From Modestobacter muralis (lineage in GTDB: Bacteria; Actinomycetota; Actinomycetes; Mycobacteriales; Geodermatophilaceae), in assembly GCF_010682105.1 (NCBI RefSeq), contig NZ_JAAGWH010000017.1, forward strand, positions 28,059 through 92,058: a DNA stretch of 64,000 nucleotides, in the 5' to 3' direction. The notes under the pieces were generated by a model. That model was not told where the DNA came from. It saw nothing but the letters and a program-made list of their open reading frames with translations, and did no database searches. Below are positions 35,516 through 45,488 of the stretch, piece by piece. The position numbers were made by a program, and so were the translations under genes. Numbering within the stretch: position 1 is the stretch's first letter; each line of letters opens with the position of its first letter.

Positions 35516-36649
35516 TCAGCTCCCCTGCTGGCGGGCCGGGCGCGCGGGCCGGGCGGGGTTGCGGGACTGGCCCATGGGAGCGGGCTGGCTCGCGGCGTCC
35601 CAGCGCTCGTAGGCGTCGACGATGTCGCCGACCAGCCGGTGCCGGACGACGTCGGAGCTGGTCAGGGTGGCGAAGTGGACGTCGTCGATCCCCTCGAGGA
35701 TGTCGCGGACCACCCGCAGGCCGCTCTGTGCGCCACCGGGCAGGTCGACCTGGGTGACGTCGCCGGTGACGACCATCTTGGAGCCGAACCCGAGCCGGGT
35801 GAGGAACATCTTCATCTGCTCGGCGGTGGTGTTCTGCGCCTCGTCGAGGATCACGAACGCGTCGTTGAGCGTGCGGCCGCGCATGTAGGCCAGCGGGGCG
35901 ACCTCGATGGTGCCGGCGGTCATCAGCCGCGGGATCGACTCGGGGTCGACCATGTCGTGCAGCGCGTCGTACAGCGGCCGCAGGTAGGGGTCGATCTTGT
36001 CCGACAGCGAGCCGGGCAGGAAGCCCAGCCGCTCGCCGGCCTCCACCGCGGGGCGGGTCAGGATGATCCGGTTGACCTGCTTGGTCTGCAGCGCCTGCAC
36101 GGCCTTGGCCATCGCCAGGTAGGTCTTGCCGGTGCCGGCCGGGCCGATCCCGAAGATCACGCTGTGGGTGTCGATGGCGTCGACGTAGTGCTTCTGGTTC
36201 AGCGTCTTGGGCCGGATGGTGCGGCCCCGGCGGCTGATGATGTCGAGGCTGAGCACCTCCGCGGGCCGCTCGCCGCCACCGGCACGCAGCATGCCGACGA
36301 CGCGGCGCACCGAGTCCGGGCGCAGCGTCTGGCCGGTGGCCAGCAGTGCGATCAGCTCGTCGAAGACCCGGACGGCGAAGGCGTTGTCACCCGGCTGCCC
36401 GGTGATCGCGATCTCGTTGCCGCGGACGTGGACGTCGGCGGCGAGCTCGCTCTCGACCAGCCGGAGGTGCTCGTCGCCGGAGCCGAGGAGCGCGACCATG
36501 GAGACGGTGGCGGGGACGGTGATGGAGGTGCGGACGGCGGCCGAGACGGCCTGATCGTCCGCGGCACCCTCGGAGACCGCCGCAGCGCGAGCGGAGAGCT
36601 CACGCGCAGAGGCGCTGCCGGTCGGGGTGCCTGGTGAGGTGTCGGGCAA
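35516..36649 (-). CDS. PhoH-like ATPase
   Basis: 377 residues. Walker [17 protein letters not shown], Walker [12 protein letters not shown], and motif [18 protein letters not shown]. Usually encoded with YbeY and linked to RNA/ribosome metabolism. The only start that keeps the N-terminus is TTG 36649; no ATG or GTG lies upstream in frame. A TAGACT -10-like box sits at 36699-36694, about 45 bases upstream. The start could also lie further downstream. Confidence 0.92.
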   Translation of the reverse strand: MPDTSPGTPTGSASARELSARAAAVSEGAADDQAVSAAVRTSITVPATVSMVALLGSGDEHLRLVESELAADVHVRGNEIAITGQPGDNAFAVRVFDELIALLATGQTLRPDSVRRVVGMLRAGGGERPAEVLSLDIISRRGRTIRPKTLNQKHYVDAIDTHSVIFGIGPAGTGKTYLAMAKAVQALQTKQVNRIILTRPAVEAGERLGFLPGSLSDKIDPYLRPLYDALHDMVDPESIPRLMTAGTIEVAPLAYMRGRTLNDAFVILDEAQNTTAEQMKMFLTRLGFGSKMVVTGDVTQVDLPGGAQSGLRVVRDILEGIDDVHFATLTSSDVVRHRLVGDIVDAYERWDAASQPAPMGQSRNPARPARPARQQGS

Positions 36650-36759
36650 GAACGCTCGACCCTGCCTTCCGTGACGGGGCTGTGACCTGGGCGAGTCTAC
36701 GCGCCGACGGCCGTTCCCCGCCCCGCTCGCCGCGACCGGGTCACCCCGGGCCCGCCGGG

Positions 36760-37131
36760 TCAGCCGGGCGGCCAGCCCAGGCCGCGGCCGCCGAGCACGT
36801 GCAGGTGCACGTGGTGGACCGTCTGGCCGGCGCCCGGGCCGCTGTTGGCGACCAGCCGCCAGCCGGGCTCGGGGCCCGCCTCGGTGGCCAGCCCCTCCTG
36901 CACGGCGACCGCCTGGGCGGCGGCGAGCAGCTCGGCGGCCAGCACCGGGTCGGCGGCAGCGAGGGCACCGATCGTCGCGTGGTGGGTCTTGGGCACCACC
37001 AGCACGTGCGTGGGCGCCTGCGGATCGAGGTCCCGGAACGCCAGCGTCGTGGCGGTCTCGGCGACGACGTCCGGGGTGATCTCCCCGGCCACCATCCGGC
37101 AGAACACGCAGTCGGGCGCGGCCTCGGTCAT
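36760..37131 (-). CDS. HIT family protein (Hint-like)
   Basis: 123 residues. CVFCRMVAGEI at the N-terminus and the histidine triad HHVHLHVLGGR at the C-terminus. A nucleoside phosphoramidate/AMP-lysine type hydrolase of broad housekeeping role. ATG 37131 comes seven bases after a TAGGGT box (37144-37139), so the message may be leaderless. Confidence 0.93.
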   Translation of the reverse strand: MTEAAPDCVFCRMVAGEITPDVVAETATTLAFRDLDPQAPTHVLVVPKTHHATIGALAAADPVLAAELLAAAQAVAVQEGLATEAGPEPGWRLVANSGPGAGQTVHHVHLHVLGGRGLGWPPG

Positions 37132-37197
37132 GGCCGTGACCCTAGTGGCGGTGCCGGACGCGGGCCGGCCGCCGGTGCGGTGGCCGGCCCGCGCGCG

Positions 37198-37974
37198 TCA
37201 GGCCAGCTTCGTCGAGGAGATCCCGCCGTCGACGTAGAGCGTGGTGCCGTGCACCATCGCCGCGTCGTCGGAGGCCAGGTAGAGCACGCCGCGGGCGACG
37301 TCCTCGGGCCGGACGACGACGCCTGCCGGTGTCGTGGCGGTCATCGCGTCCAGGACGGCGCGGGCCGCCTCGTTGCCCGGGGTCAGCGTGACCCCGGGGG
37401 CGACGGTGTTGACCCGCACACCGCGGGGCCCGAACTCCGCCGCCCACGCCCGGGTCAGCTGCTCGGCGGCGGCCTTGGTGGCGGTGTACATCGCGCCGAA
37501 CGGGCTGCCGACCGAGGCCATCCAGGAGCCGATGGTCACGACGACGCCGCTCCCCCGCTCGACCATCGCGGGGGCGAGCTCGCCGACGAGCACGTGCGGG
37601 GCCCGCACGTTGACCGCGAGCATCGCGTCCAGGTCGGCGTCGGGCAGGTCGGCGGTGGCGGTCACCGGGTAGATGCCGGCGTTGTTGACCAGGACGTCCA
37701 CCCGGCCGCCGAGCGCTGCGGTCGCCGCCGCGGCGAACGCGCGCAGGTCGGCGTAGGAGCCGCCGAGGTCGGCCGGCACGAAGGTGGCCCGGCCACCGGC
37801 GGCGGTGATCGCGGCGACGACGGCCCCGCCGCGGGTGGCGTCGCGGCCACTGACCGCGACGGTCGCGCCCTCGGCGGCGAGCAGGTGGGCGGTGGCGGCA
37901 CCGATGCCGCTGGTGGAGCCGGTGACGAGTGCGGTGCGGCCGGCCAGGCGGCCGGCAGGAGCGGGAGAGGTCAT
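37198..37974 (-). CDS. SDR family NAD(P)-dependent oxidoreductase
   Basis: 258 residues. Cofactor motif TGSTSGIGAATA, NNAG motif VLVNNAGIY, catalytic Ser in TIGSWMAS and Tyr-x3-Lys as YTATKAA, and C-terminal VDGG. Classical short-chain dehydrogenase. It is divergent from a MmyB-type regulator across 101 bases, so probably controlled by it. Substrate unknown. Confidence 0.9.
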   Translation of the reverse strand: MTSPAPAGRLAGRTALVTGSTSGIGAATAHLLAAEGATVAVSGRDATRGGAVVAAITAAGGRATFVPADLGGSYADLRAFAAAATAALGGRVDVLVNNAGIYPVTATADLPDADLDAMLAVNVRAPHVLVGELAPAMVERGSGVVVTIGSWMASVGSPFGAMYTATKAAAEQLTRAWAAEFGPRGVRVNTVAPGVTLTPGNEAARAVLDAMTATTPAGVVVRPEDVARGVLYLASDDAAMVHGTTLYVDGGISSTKLA

Positions 37975-38075
37975 GTCCCCACTCGACCGGTCGGGCGGGG
38001 CCGGGGCCAGGTCCGGGTCAGCCTGGGCACGGCGTGACCAGCCAGGACGCGCCGTCCTCGCCCTACCGTGGGTGC
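37975..38075. promoter_or_regulatory. Divergent promoter of SDR/MmyB-type regulator pair
   Basis: The gap holds TACCGT at 38064-38069, six bases before the regulator ATG (leaderless). GGTCA at about 38017 and TGACC at about 38035, plus CAGCCTGG/CCAGG half-sites, could bind the regulator. The SDR start has GGGAGAGG as its ribosome site. Confidence 0.4.
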
Positions 38076-38924
38076 ATGCCGACCGACCGCGCCGCCCTGG
38101 GTGCCTTCCTGCGCTCCCGCCGCGACCGGCTGAGCCCGGCGCAGGCCGGCATGGCGGCCTTCCCCGGGGCGCGGCGGGTCCCGGGGCTGCGCAAGGAGGA
38201 ACTCGCGGTGCTCGCGGGGCTGAGCCCGGACTACTACTCGCGGCTGGAGCAGGGCCGGCAGGCCAACGTCTCCGACGAGGTGCTCGACGCGCTGGCCCGC
38301 GCGCTGCGGCTGGACGAGGTCGAGCACGCCCATCTGCGCGACCTCGCCGCCCCCACCCGGCGCCGCCGGGCCACCGCCTCGGTCCCGCAGCGGGCCGATC
38401 CGGGGCTGCTGCGGCTGATGACCGGCCTCGACCACCTGCCGGCGCTGGTCCTGGGCCAGCGGGGCGAGGTGCTCGCCAGCAACGCACTCCTGACCGCCGT
38501 CCTCGGGCACGCGTTCGACCCCGGGTCGTCGCTGCTGCGCTGGCTGTTCCTGGACCCGCTGGCCCGCGAGCGGATCGTCAACTGGGCGCAGTTCGCGATG
38601 GCGTCGGTGGGCGCGCTCCGCCGGGACGCCGCCCGCCACCCCGACGACGTCCGGCTGCACGCGCTGATCGAGGACCTCCGTGCGGCCGACCCCGACGTCG
38701 CCCGCTGGTGGGACGACCAGGGGGTGCGCGACTACGCGTCGGTGCCCAAGCGGATCCAGCACCCGGTCGCCGGGCCGCTGTCCTTCGACATCGAGCTGGT
38801 CTCCGCACCGCACGACCTGGACCAGCGGCTGATCGTCTACACCGCCGAGCCGGGCTCCCTGACCGCCCGGCAGCTGCCCCTGCTGGCCAGCTGGGGTGCG
38901 ACCGCCCCCGCGCCGGCCGGCTGA
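38076..38924 (+). CDS. MmyB-type helix-turn-helix regulator
   Basis: 282 residues. XRE helix-turn-helix (RRVPGLRKEELAVLAGLSPD then YYSRLEQGRQANVS) and a MmyB-type C-terminal domain (LPALVLGQRGEVLASNALLT ... PLSFDIELVSAPHDLDQRL). Same architecture as the regulator at 11639-12493 but only distantly similar. ATG 38076 is leaderless after TACCGT. It most likely regulates the divergent SDR. Confidence 0.87.
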   Translation: MPTDRAALGAFLRSRRDRLSPAQAGMAAFPGARRVPGLRKEELAVLAGLSPDYYSRLEQGRQANVSDEVLDALARALRLDEVEHAHLRDLAAPTRRRRATASVPQRADPGLLRLMTGLDHLPALVLGQRGEVLASNALLTAVLGHAFDPGSSLLRWLFLDPLARERIVNWAQFAMASVGALRRDAARHPDDVRLHALIEDLRAADPDVARWWDDQGVRDYASVPKRIQHPVAGPLSFDIELVSAPHDLDQRLIVYTAEPGSLTARQLPLLASWGATAPAPAG

Positions 38925-39033
38925 GGGTCGGGGCCGACCGGGCGGACGGCGTGGACGACGATGGGCGCCGTCCGCTCCCGCCGTCCTCCGGAGGTCCCGT
39001 CATGCCCGCTCTGCAGCCCATCGCGAGGACGTA

Positions 39034-39987
39034 GTGAGCACCCGTCGCGCCGTCCGGTCGGGTGGTCGAGTCGAAGCACAGCTCTCGCGTCGCGGGTTCC
39101 TCACCGCCACCGCGGCCACCGCCGCGGCCGCCGCGCTCGCCGCCTGCGGCCGCACCTCTCCCGTGTCGTCCCCGGGGGCAGCACCCTCCTCCGGCCGGGG
39201 CGCCCTGCGGCTCGGCGCCATCCCCGACCAGGACCCCGAGGTCCTCCAGCGCCTGTACGGCACGGTCGCGGACTCGATGTCCGCCGCGCTGGACCTCGAC
39301 GTCAGCTACTCACCGGTGACCGACTACGGCGCCGCGGTCTCCCTCTTCCGCACCGGCGACCTGGACCTGGTCTGGTTCGGCGGGCTGACCGGCGTGCAGG
39401 CCCGGCTGCAGACCCCCGGCGCGCAGCCGGTCGCCCAGCGCGACATCGACCAGGACTTCCACTCGGTCTTCGTGGTCAACACAGCCACCGGGCTGGCCCC
39501 GGCCGACGACCTGACCCCGCTGGCGCCGCTGCGCTTCACCTACGGCAGCGAGACCTCGACGTCGGGCCGGCTGATGCCCGCGTTCTTCCTGCGCGAGCAG
39601 GGCGTGGACCCGCAGGGCTTCCCGGGCGGCCCGGGGTTCTCCGGCTCGCACGACGCCACGCTGGCGCTGGTGGCCGCGGGCAGCTACCAGGCCGGCGTGC
39701 TCAACGAGCAGGTGTGGGGAAGCCGGACGGCGGCCGGCACGGTCGACCCCGCGGTGGTGCAGTACGCCCGGACGCCGGCCTTCCACGACTACCACTGGCT
39801 GCTGGGCCCGCAGGCGACCCAGCGGCTGGGCGCCGACCTCGCCCCCCGGCTCACCGAGTGGTTCACCGGCCTGCCCGCCGGCGACCCGGTGCTCGAGCTG
39901 TTCGGCGCCGACGGCTTCGTCCCGACCGAGGCCGGCAACTACGCCCAGATCGAGCAGATCGGCCGCTCCCTGGGACTGGTCAGCTGA
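39034..39987 (+). CDS. PhnD/selenate-type ABC substrate-binding lipoprotein
   Basis: 317 residues. A twin-arginine signal (LSRRGFLTATAATAAAA) ends in lipobox LAAC. The mature domain has LRLGAIPDQDPEVLQRLYG, SPVTDYGAAVSLFRTGDLDL and VWFGGLTGVQARL, motifs of the phosphonate-type group to which putative selenate ABC binding proteins belong. GTG 39034 has a GAGGA site. ATPase and permease follow with overlaps. Selenium as substrate would suit the selenocysteine cluster 14 kb away; a phosphorus oxyanion or phosphonate is the alternative. Confidence 0.8.
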   Translation: MSTRRAVRSGGRVEAQLSRRGFLTATAATAAAAALAACGRTSPVSSPGAAPSSGRGALRLGAIPDQDPEVLQRLYGTVADSMSAALDLDVSYSPVTDYGAAVSLFRTGDLDLVWFGGLTGVQARLQTPGAQPVAQRDIDQDFHSVFVVNTATGLAPADDLTPLAPLRFTYGSETSTSGRLMPAFFLREQGVDPQGFPGGPGFSGSHDATLALVAAGSYQAGVLNEQVWGSRTAAGTVDPAVVQYARTPAFHDYHWLLGPQATQRLGADLAPRLTEWFTGLPAGDPVLELFGADGFVPTEAGNYAQIEQIGRSLGLVS

Positions 39988-40718
39988 CCGCCGTCCTCCG
40001 GCTGCACGGCGTCTCGGTCACCCACGGCACCACCACCGCGCTGGAGGGCGTCGACCTCACCGTGGACGCCGGCGAGCGGGTGGCCGTGGTCGGGGCGTCG
40101 GGCGCCGGCAAGTCGATACTGCTCGCGGTGGCCAACGGCTCGGTGCCGGCCACCGCGGGCACGGTCGAGGTGCTCGGCGCCGACCCGGGTGCGCTGTCCG
40201 GCCGCGCGCTGCGGCAGCTGCGCGCCCGGGTGGGCACCGTGCACCAGCACCTGGAGCTGGTCGGGCAGCTGCGGGTGGTGCACAACGTCAACGCCGGGCG
40301 GCTGGCGGCCTGGCCGGCGTGGCGGGCCGCGTGGTCGCTGCTGCGCCCGCAATGGCTGCCCGAGGTGCTGGCCGCGCTGACCGAGCTGGAGCTGGCCGAC
40401 CGGGTCTGGGAGCGCACCGACCGGCTGTCGGGCGGGCAGCGGCAGCGGGTCGCCGTGGCCCGGGTGCTGGTGCAGCGGCCCGAGCTGGTGCTCGCCGACG
40501 AGCCGGCCTCCGCGCTGGACCCCGTGCTCGCCGACCGCACGATGACCCTGCTCGCCGGCACCGGCAGCACCCTGGTGGCCTCGCTGCACGACCCGGCTCT
40601 GGCGCTGCGGCACTGCACCCGGGTGGTCGGGCTGGCCGCCGGGCGGGTGGTGCTCGACTCCCCCGCCGCCGGCCTGTCGCTCGCCGACCTGAGCGCCTTC
40701 TACGGCGCGCCCCGATGA
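39984..40718 (+). CDS. PhnC-type ABC ATP-binding protein, probable CTG start
   Basis: 244 residues. Walker A GASGAGKSILLAV, signature LSGGQRQRVAVARVL, Walker B LVLADEPASALDP. In this frame no ATG, GTG or TTG lies near the domain start. CTG 39984 is placed as CTGA on the stop of the binding protein, the same geometry as the ATGA and GTGA overlaps elsewhere. The first beta strand (AVLRLHGVSVTHG) follows four residues later. Its stop overlaps the permease ATG. It powers the importer. Confidence 0.87.
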   Translation: MTAVLRLHGVSVTHGTTTALEGVDLTVDAGERVAVVGASGAGKSILLAVANGSVPATAGTVEVLGADPGALSGRALRQLRARVGTVHQHLELVGQLRVVHNVNAGRLAAWPAWRAAWSLLRPQWLPEVLAALTELELADRVWERTDRLSGGQRQRVAVARVLVQRPELVLADEPASALDPVLADRTMTLLAGTGSTLVASLHDPALALRHCTRVVGLAAGRVVLDSPAAGLSLADLSAFYGAPR

Positions 40719-42328
40719 CCGCGGTGCTCACGCCCGTCGCGGCCCCGGCCGTGCTCCGGCGGGACGGCGTGCGCTGGGCGTGGGGGCTGGGCACGCTCGT
40801 CGTCCTCGGCTGGTCGCTGGCCGGGGCCGGGCTGTTCTCCGGGGCGGTGGTCAACGGCGCCGGCACCCGGCAGTTCGGCCGGTTCGCCGCGGCCGCCCTC
40901 TCCCCCGCCACCGACGGCGCGTTCCTCGGCGTGCTCGCGTCCTCGGTGCTCATCACCGTCGCCTACGCCGCCCTCGGTGCCGCGCTGGCGGTCGGGCTGG
41001 GCGCGGTCGGTGCGGTGGCGGTCGCCCGCACCACCTGGGGACGGCGTCGGCTGGGCTGGGCGCTGGCCCGGGGCGCGCTCGCCGTCCCGCGCGGGCTGCA
41101 CGAGGCGGTGTGGGGGCTGCTGCTGGTCAACCTGCTCGGGCTGGACCCGTGGGTGGGCGTGCTGGCCATCGGCGTCCCCTACGGCGCGGTCACCGCCAAG
41201 GTGTTCGCCGACCTGCTCGACGAGGTGCCCCGCGGCCCGTACGACGCGCTGCGCGCCACCGGCGCCGGACCCGTCCCCGCCGCGCTGTACGGGCTGCTCC
41301 CCGCGGCGTCGGGCGGCCTGCTGTCCTACTCGTTCTACCGGCTGGAGTGCGCCGTCCGGTCCGCGGTCGTGCTGGGCCTCATCGGCGCCGGCGGGCTGGG
41401 CTACCAGCTGTCGCTGTCGTTCAGCTCTCTGCGCTGGCCCGAGGTGTGGTCGTGCGTCTACGCGCTGTCGGTGCTGTGCGTGCTGGCCGTGGTCGCCGGG
41501 CGGGCGGTGCGCCGGCGGGTGGCCGACCCCCGCCCGGCCGGCGACCGGCTGCGCCGCGACCCGCTGCTGACCACCGCCGTGCTCACCACGCTGGCCGCCG
41601 TGGCGTGGTCGTGGTGGTACCTGGCGGTCTCCCCGGCGACGCTGGTCTCCGACCGCACCGGCGACCAGCTGCGCTACGTGCTCGCCGCCGCCTGGCCGCC
41701 GGACGTCGACGGCCCGCTGCTGTCGGCCGTGGCCTCGGCGGCCGTGGACACCGTGCAGATGTCGGTCATCGCGATCGCCGTGGCCACCGTCGGGGCGGTG
41801 CTGCTGGCCGGGGTGGCCGCGCACCCGGTCCGGCCCACGGTCGCGCGGCGGCTGACCGGAGCCGTCGTCCGGGCGGCGCTGCTGGTGCTGCGCGCCGTCC
41901 CGCCGCCGGTGTGGGCGCTGGTGCTGCTGTTCGTGCTGCTGCCCGGGATCCTGCCGGGCGCGCTGGCGCTGGGCGTCTACACCCTCGGCGTCCTGGGCCG
42001 GCTGGCCGCGGAGGCCACCGAGGAGCTCGACCCGCGGCCCCGGGCGGCGCTCACCGCACTGGGCGCCGGGCCGGTGGCGGGGTGGCTGTACGGGGCGCTG
42101 CCGGCCGCGACCGGGCCCGTGCTGGCCTACGCGCTCTACCGCTGGGAGGTGGCCATCCGGGACACCGTGCTGGTCGGGCTGCTCGGCGCCGGCGGGCTCG
42201 GGGCGCTGCTGGCCTCGCGGCTGGCGGTGTTCGACTGGGGCGCGGTGACCACCGTGCTGGTCGCGCTGATCGTGCTGACCACGGCGGTCGACCTGGTCAG
42301 CGCCCGCGCCCGCGCCGCCCTGCGCTGA
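40715..42328 (+). CDS. Fused double-domain PhnE-type ABC permease
   Basis: 537 residues, about twice a normal PhnE. It contains two complete permease units, each with an EAA loop: DALRATGAGPVPAALYGLLP near residue 175 and AALTALGAGPVAGWLYGALP near 440. The rest is about 12 membrane helices. One polypeptide would thus form the whole transmembrane pore. ATG 40715 overlaps the ATPase stop. Confidence 0.88.
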   Translation: MTAVLTPVAAPAVLRRDGVRWAWGLGTLVVLGWSLAGAGLFSGAVVNGAGTRQFGRFAAAALSPATDGAFLGVLASSVLITVAYAALGAALAVGLGAVGAVAVARTTWGRRRLGWALARGALAVPRGLHEAVWGLLLVNLLGLDPWVGVLAIGVPYGAVTAKVFADLLDEVPRGPYDALRATGAGPVPAALYGLLPAASGGLLSYSFYRLECAVRSAVVLGLIGAGGLGYQLSLSFSSLRWPEVWSCVYALSVLCVLAVVAGRAVRRRVADPRPAGDRLRRDPLLTTAVLTTLAAVAWSWWYLAVSPATLVSDRTGDQLRYVLAAAWPPDVDGPLLSAVASAAVDTVQMSVIAIAVATVGAVLLAGVAAHPVRPTVARRLTGAVVRAALLVLRAVPPPVWALVLLFVLLPGILPGALALGVYTLGVLGRLAAEATEELDPRPRAALTALGAGPVAGWLYGALPAATGPVLAYALYRWEVAIRDTVLVGLLGAGGLGALLASRLAVFDWGAVTTVLVALIVLTTAVDLVSARARAALR

Positions 42329-42344
42329 CCCTTGGCCACCCCCT

Positions 42345-42416
42345 GTTGATCATGGGCGTCCTGCTCCTCGACACACCGCAGCCCGGCGTGTCCCCGGCAC
42401 GACGCCCATGATCAAC
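42345..42416. repeat. Intergenic palindromic repeat, family A copy 2
   Basis: GTTGATCATGGGCGTC / GACGCCCATGATCAAC, perfect 16-bp outer arms, 72 bases overall. The outer core GATCATGGGCGT is identical to copy 1 at 27948. It also lies between convergent genes. Confidence 0.75.
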
Positions 42417-42440
42417 GGCGCGGGTGGCCGACCGGCGGCC

Positions 42441-42506
42441 GAGTGGTCAGTTGCTGCTCCCAGGACCGGCGTGCCGGTGCGGGTCGGCGACCGCAACTGC
42501 TCACTC
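42441..42506. terminator. Nested hairpin before rsmE stop
   Basis: GAGTGGTCAGTTGC / GCAACTGCTCACTC pair at 12 of 14 positions, with an inner ACCGGCGTGCCGGT hairpin. Likely terminator for rsmE, or another repeat type. Confidence 0.5.
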
Positions 42507-42517
42507 GACCGGGCGGC

Positions 42518-43276
42518 TCACGCCCAGCGGGTGCGGGCGCTGAGCGCGGCGAGGGCGGCCGCGCCGGCCGTGGACGTGCGCAGGACCTCGGGGCCGAGCC
42601 GCACCGAGTGCGCGCCGGCCGCGCGGAAGGCGACCACCTCGCCGTCGGTGATGCCGCCCTCGGGGCCCACGATCACCGCGACGGTGCCGCTGGCCGGGAC
42701 GTCGACCTGGGCCAGCGGACGACGGGCCTGCTCGTGCAGCACCAGGGTCAGGTCGACGTCGCCGAGCAGGCCGATGACCTGCCGGGTGCTCATCGGTGCC
42801 GTCACCTCGGGCACCCGCGGACGGCGGGCCTGCTTGCTCGCCGCCCGGGCCGCCGAGCGCCACTTGGCCAGGCCCTTGTCGATGCGGTCGTCGCGCCACT
42901 TCGTCACGCAGCGGGCCGCCGTCCACGGCACGATCCGGTCGACGCCCAGCTCGGTGGCCAGGTCGACCGCCAGCGGCCCGTGGTCGCCCTTGGGCAGCGC
43001 CTGCACGAGCACGAACTCCGGCTCGGGCGCGGGGACGTCGTGCCGGGCGAGCACGTGCACCTGCAGCGTCGAGCCCTCGGCGGCGAGCACCGAGCCCTCG
43101 ACCAGCAGCCCGCGGCCGTCGGAGACCCGCACCCGCTCACCGGCGCCCAGCCGCAGCACGTCGACGGCGTGCCGGCCCTCGGCGCCGGCGACGGTCAGCA
43201 CGTCGCCGGCGGGCACCTCCTCGAGCAGGAAGAGCGGGGCGCCGTCGGCCTCAGGAGCCGGCCCGGCCTCGCTCAT
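42518..43276 (-). CDS. rsmE: 16S rRNA (uracil-1498-N3)-methyltransferase
   Basis: 252 residues. N-terminal PUA-like part ([20 protein letters not shown]) and C-terminal SPOUT knot with [13 protein letters not shown] and [13 protein letters not shown]. It methylates U1498 in helix 44. The ATG overlaps the dnaJ stop (ATGA). Confidence 0.95.
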   Translation of the reverse strand: MSEAGPAPEADGAPLFLLEEVPAGDVLTVAGAEGRHAVDVLRLGAGERVRVSDGRGLLVEGSVLAAEGSTLQVHVLARHDVPAPEPEFVLVQALPKGDHGPLAVDLATELGVDRIVPWTAARCVTKWRDDRIDKGLAKWRSAARAASKQARRPRVPEVTAPMSTRQVIGLLGDVDLTLVLHEQARRPLAQVDVPASGTVAVIVGPEGGITDGEVVAFRAAGAHSVRLGPEVLRTSTAGAAALAALSARTRWA

Positions 43277-44415
43277 CGGCCGTTGAACGCGTCGCGCACC
43301 CGGGAGAACAGCCCGCCGTGGTTGGCCTCGGTGCCCTGGGTGAGGTCCTCGTTGCGCAGCGCGGCGAGCTCGCGCAGCAGCTCGGACTGGCGGTCGTCGA
43401 GCCGGGTCGGGGTCTGCACGTCCAGGTGCACGAGCAGGTTGCCCCGGCCGGTCCCGCGCAGCCGCGGGGCGCCGTGCGCCCGCAGGGTGAGCACGCTGCC
43501 GGACTGGGTGCCCGGCCGGATGTCGAGGTCCTCGGCGCCCTCGAGCGTCTCCAGCTTCAGCGAGGTGCCCAGCGCCGCCGCGGTCATCGGCAGGGTGACC
43601 CGGCAGTGCAGGTCCTCCCCGTCGCGCGTGAACACGTCGTGCGGGCGCTCGTGCACCTCGACGTAGAGGTCGCCGGCGGGGCCACCGCCCGGGCCGACCT
43701 CGCCGTAGCCGGCCAGCCGGATGCGCATGCCGTCCTCGACGCCGGCGGGGATCTTCACCGGGATGTCGCGGCGGGCGCGGACCCGGCCGTCGCCGCCGCA
43801 CTGGCCGCACGGGCTGGGGATGACCTGGCCGGTGGCCTGGCACGTGGGGCAGGGGCGGCTGGCGATGACCTGGCCGAGGAAGGAGCGCTGCACGCTCTGC
43901 ACCTCGCCGCGGCCGTTGCAGGTGCTGCAGGTCTCCGGGTGGGTGCCGGGCGCGGTGCCGGCGCCGGTGCACACGTCGCAGAGGACGGCGGTGTCGACGG
44001 TGATCTCCGTCGTCGTCCCGAAGACCGTCTCGTCGAGGTCGAGGTCGACCCGGATCAGGGCGTCCTCGCCCTCGCGGGTGCGGCTGCGCGGCCCGCGGCC
44101 ACCGCCCTGGCCACCGAAGAAGGCGTCCATGATGTCGCCGAGACCACCGAAGCCCGCGGCGTTGCCGAACGGGTTGCCGCCACCGCGGCCGCCGCCGGTG
44201 TCGAAGGGGTCACCGCCGAGGTCGACGATGCGCCGCTTCTCCGGGTCGGTCAGCGCCTCGTAGGCCCGGCTGACCTGCTGGAACCGCTCCTTGGCGCTGT
44301 CGTCGGGGTTGACGTCGGGGTGCAGGTCGCGGGCCATCTTGCGGTAGGCGCGCTTGATCTCGGAGTCGCTGGCCCCCTGCTTGAGGCCCAGGACGCCGTA
44401 GTAGTCGGTTGCCAT
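43273..44415 (-). CDS. dnaJ: Chaperone DnaJ
   Basis: 380 residues. J domain with the HPD motif ([10 protein letters not shown]), a Gly/Phe-rich linker, and four zinc-knuckle repeats [24 protein letters not shown] and CGQCGGDG, then the C-terminal substrate domain. Co-chaperone of DnaK. ATG 44415 is 16 bases after hrcA, forming an HrcA-controlled operon hrcA-dnaJ-rsmE. Confidence 0.97.
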   Translation of the reverse strand: MATDYYGVLGLKQGASDSEIKRAYRKMARDLHPDVNPDDSAKERFQQVSRAYEALTDPEKRRIVDLGGDPFDTGGGRGGGNPFGNAAGFGGLGDIMDAFFGGQGGGRGPRSRTREGEDALIRVDLDLDETVFGTTTEITVDTAVLCDVCTGAGTAPGTHPETCSTCNGRGEVQSVQRSFLGQVIASRPCPTCQATGQVIPSPCGQCGGDGRVRARRDIPVKIPAGVEDGMRIRLAGYGEVGPGGGPAGDLYVEVHERPHDVFTRDGEDLHCRVTLPMTAAALGTSLKLETLEGAEDLDIRPGTQSGSVLTLRAHGAPRLRGTGRGNLLVHLDVQTPTRLDDRQSELLRELAALRNEDLTQGTEANHGGLFSRVRDAFNGR

Positions 44416-44431
44416 AGAGAGTTCTCAGTCC

Positions 44432-45454
44432 TCAGCTCTCGGCCAGCAGGTGGCCGACGTAGCGGGCCACGGCTCGTACCGCGGCCATGTTCCCTGCGTA
44501 GTCCATCCGGGTGGGGCCGACGACGCCGAGGCCGCCGAGGGCCTCGTCGCCCGAGCCGTACCCGACGGACACGAACGAGGCGCCGGTCAGCGCCTCGTGC
44601 TGGTTCTCCTCGCCGATGCTCACGATCACCGCACTGGAGTCCACCTCGGCCATCAACCGCAGGACCACCACCTGTTCTTCCAGCGCCTCCAGCAACGGCC
44701 GGACGGTGCCCGGGAAGTCCAGCGCGCTGCCCTGCGCCAGGTTCGCCGTGCCGCCGATGACCAGCCGGTCCTCCGAGGGCTCGACGAGGGTCTCCAGCAG
44801 GGTGGCGCTGACCGCTGCGACCAGCGGGCGCAGGTGCAGCGGGGCGCCCTCGACCAGGCCGGGGGCCTTGTCGCTGGCCTCGGCGAGCTTCGCGCCGGTG
44901 AAGGTGGCGTTGAGCAGGGTGCGCAGCTCGGCGACGGTCTCGGCCTCGGTGTCGACCGGCACCTCCACCACGCGCTGCTCGACCCGGCCGGTGTCGGTGA
45001 TGAGCACCATCAGCAGCCGGGACGTCGACAGCGGCACCAGCTCCAGGTGCCGGACGGCGCTGCGCGACAGCGTCGGGTACTGGACGACAGCGACCTGGCG
45101 GGTCAGCTGGGCCAGCAGCCGGACGCTGCGGCCGAGGACGTCGTGCAGGTCGACGGCGCCGTCGAGGAACTTCTCGATCGCGGTGCGCTCGGCGGCCGAC
45201 AGCGGCTTGACCGTGCTGAGCCGGTCGACGAAGAAGCGGTAGCCCTTGTCGGTGGGCACCCGGCCGGCGCTGGTGTGCGGCTGAGTGATGTACCCCTCCT
45301 CCTCCAGCACCGCCATGTCGTTGCGGATGGTGGCTGGTGAGACGCCCAGGTCGTACCGGGCGGCCAGGGCCTTGCTCCCCACCGGGTCGTTGGTGGAGAC
45401 GTAGTCCTGGACGATCGCCCGGAGGACGCGCAGGCGGCGGTCGTCGTGCGCCAC
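44432..45454 (-). CDS. hrcA: Heat-inducible repressor HrcA
   Basis: 340 residues. Winged helix ([20 protein letters not shown] then [20 protein letters not shown]) and GAF-like HrcA domain ending [20 protein letters not shown]. It represses chaperone genes by binding CIRCE. GTG 45454 is preferred because GGGAGG stands eight bases before; GTG 45463 touches that site. A CIRCE element lies 35-61 bases upstream. Confidence 0.95.
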   Translation of the reverse strand: MAHDDRRLRVLRAIVQDYVSTNDPVGSKALAARYDLGVSPATIRNDMAVLEEEGYITQPHTSAGRVPTDKGYRFFVDRLSTVKPLSAAERTAIEKFLDGAVDLHDVLGRSVRLLAQLTRQVAVVQYPTLSRSAVRHLELVPLSTSRLLMVLITDTGRVEQRVVEVPVDTEAETVAELRTLLNATFTGAKLAEASDKAPGLVEGAPLHLRPLVAAVSATLLETLVEPSEDRLVIGGTANLAQGSALDFPGTVRPLLEALEEQVVVLRLMAEVDSSAVIVSIGEENQHEALTGASFVSVGYGSGDEALGGLGVVGPTRMDYAGNMAAVRAVARYVGHLLAES

Positions 45455-45488
45455 GGCTGACACCTCCCGTACCGGTCGACGGGCCGCT

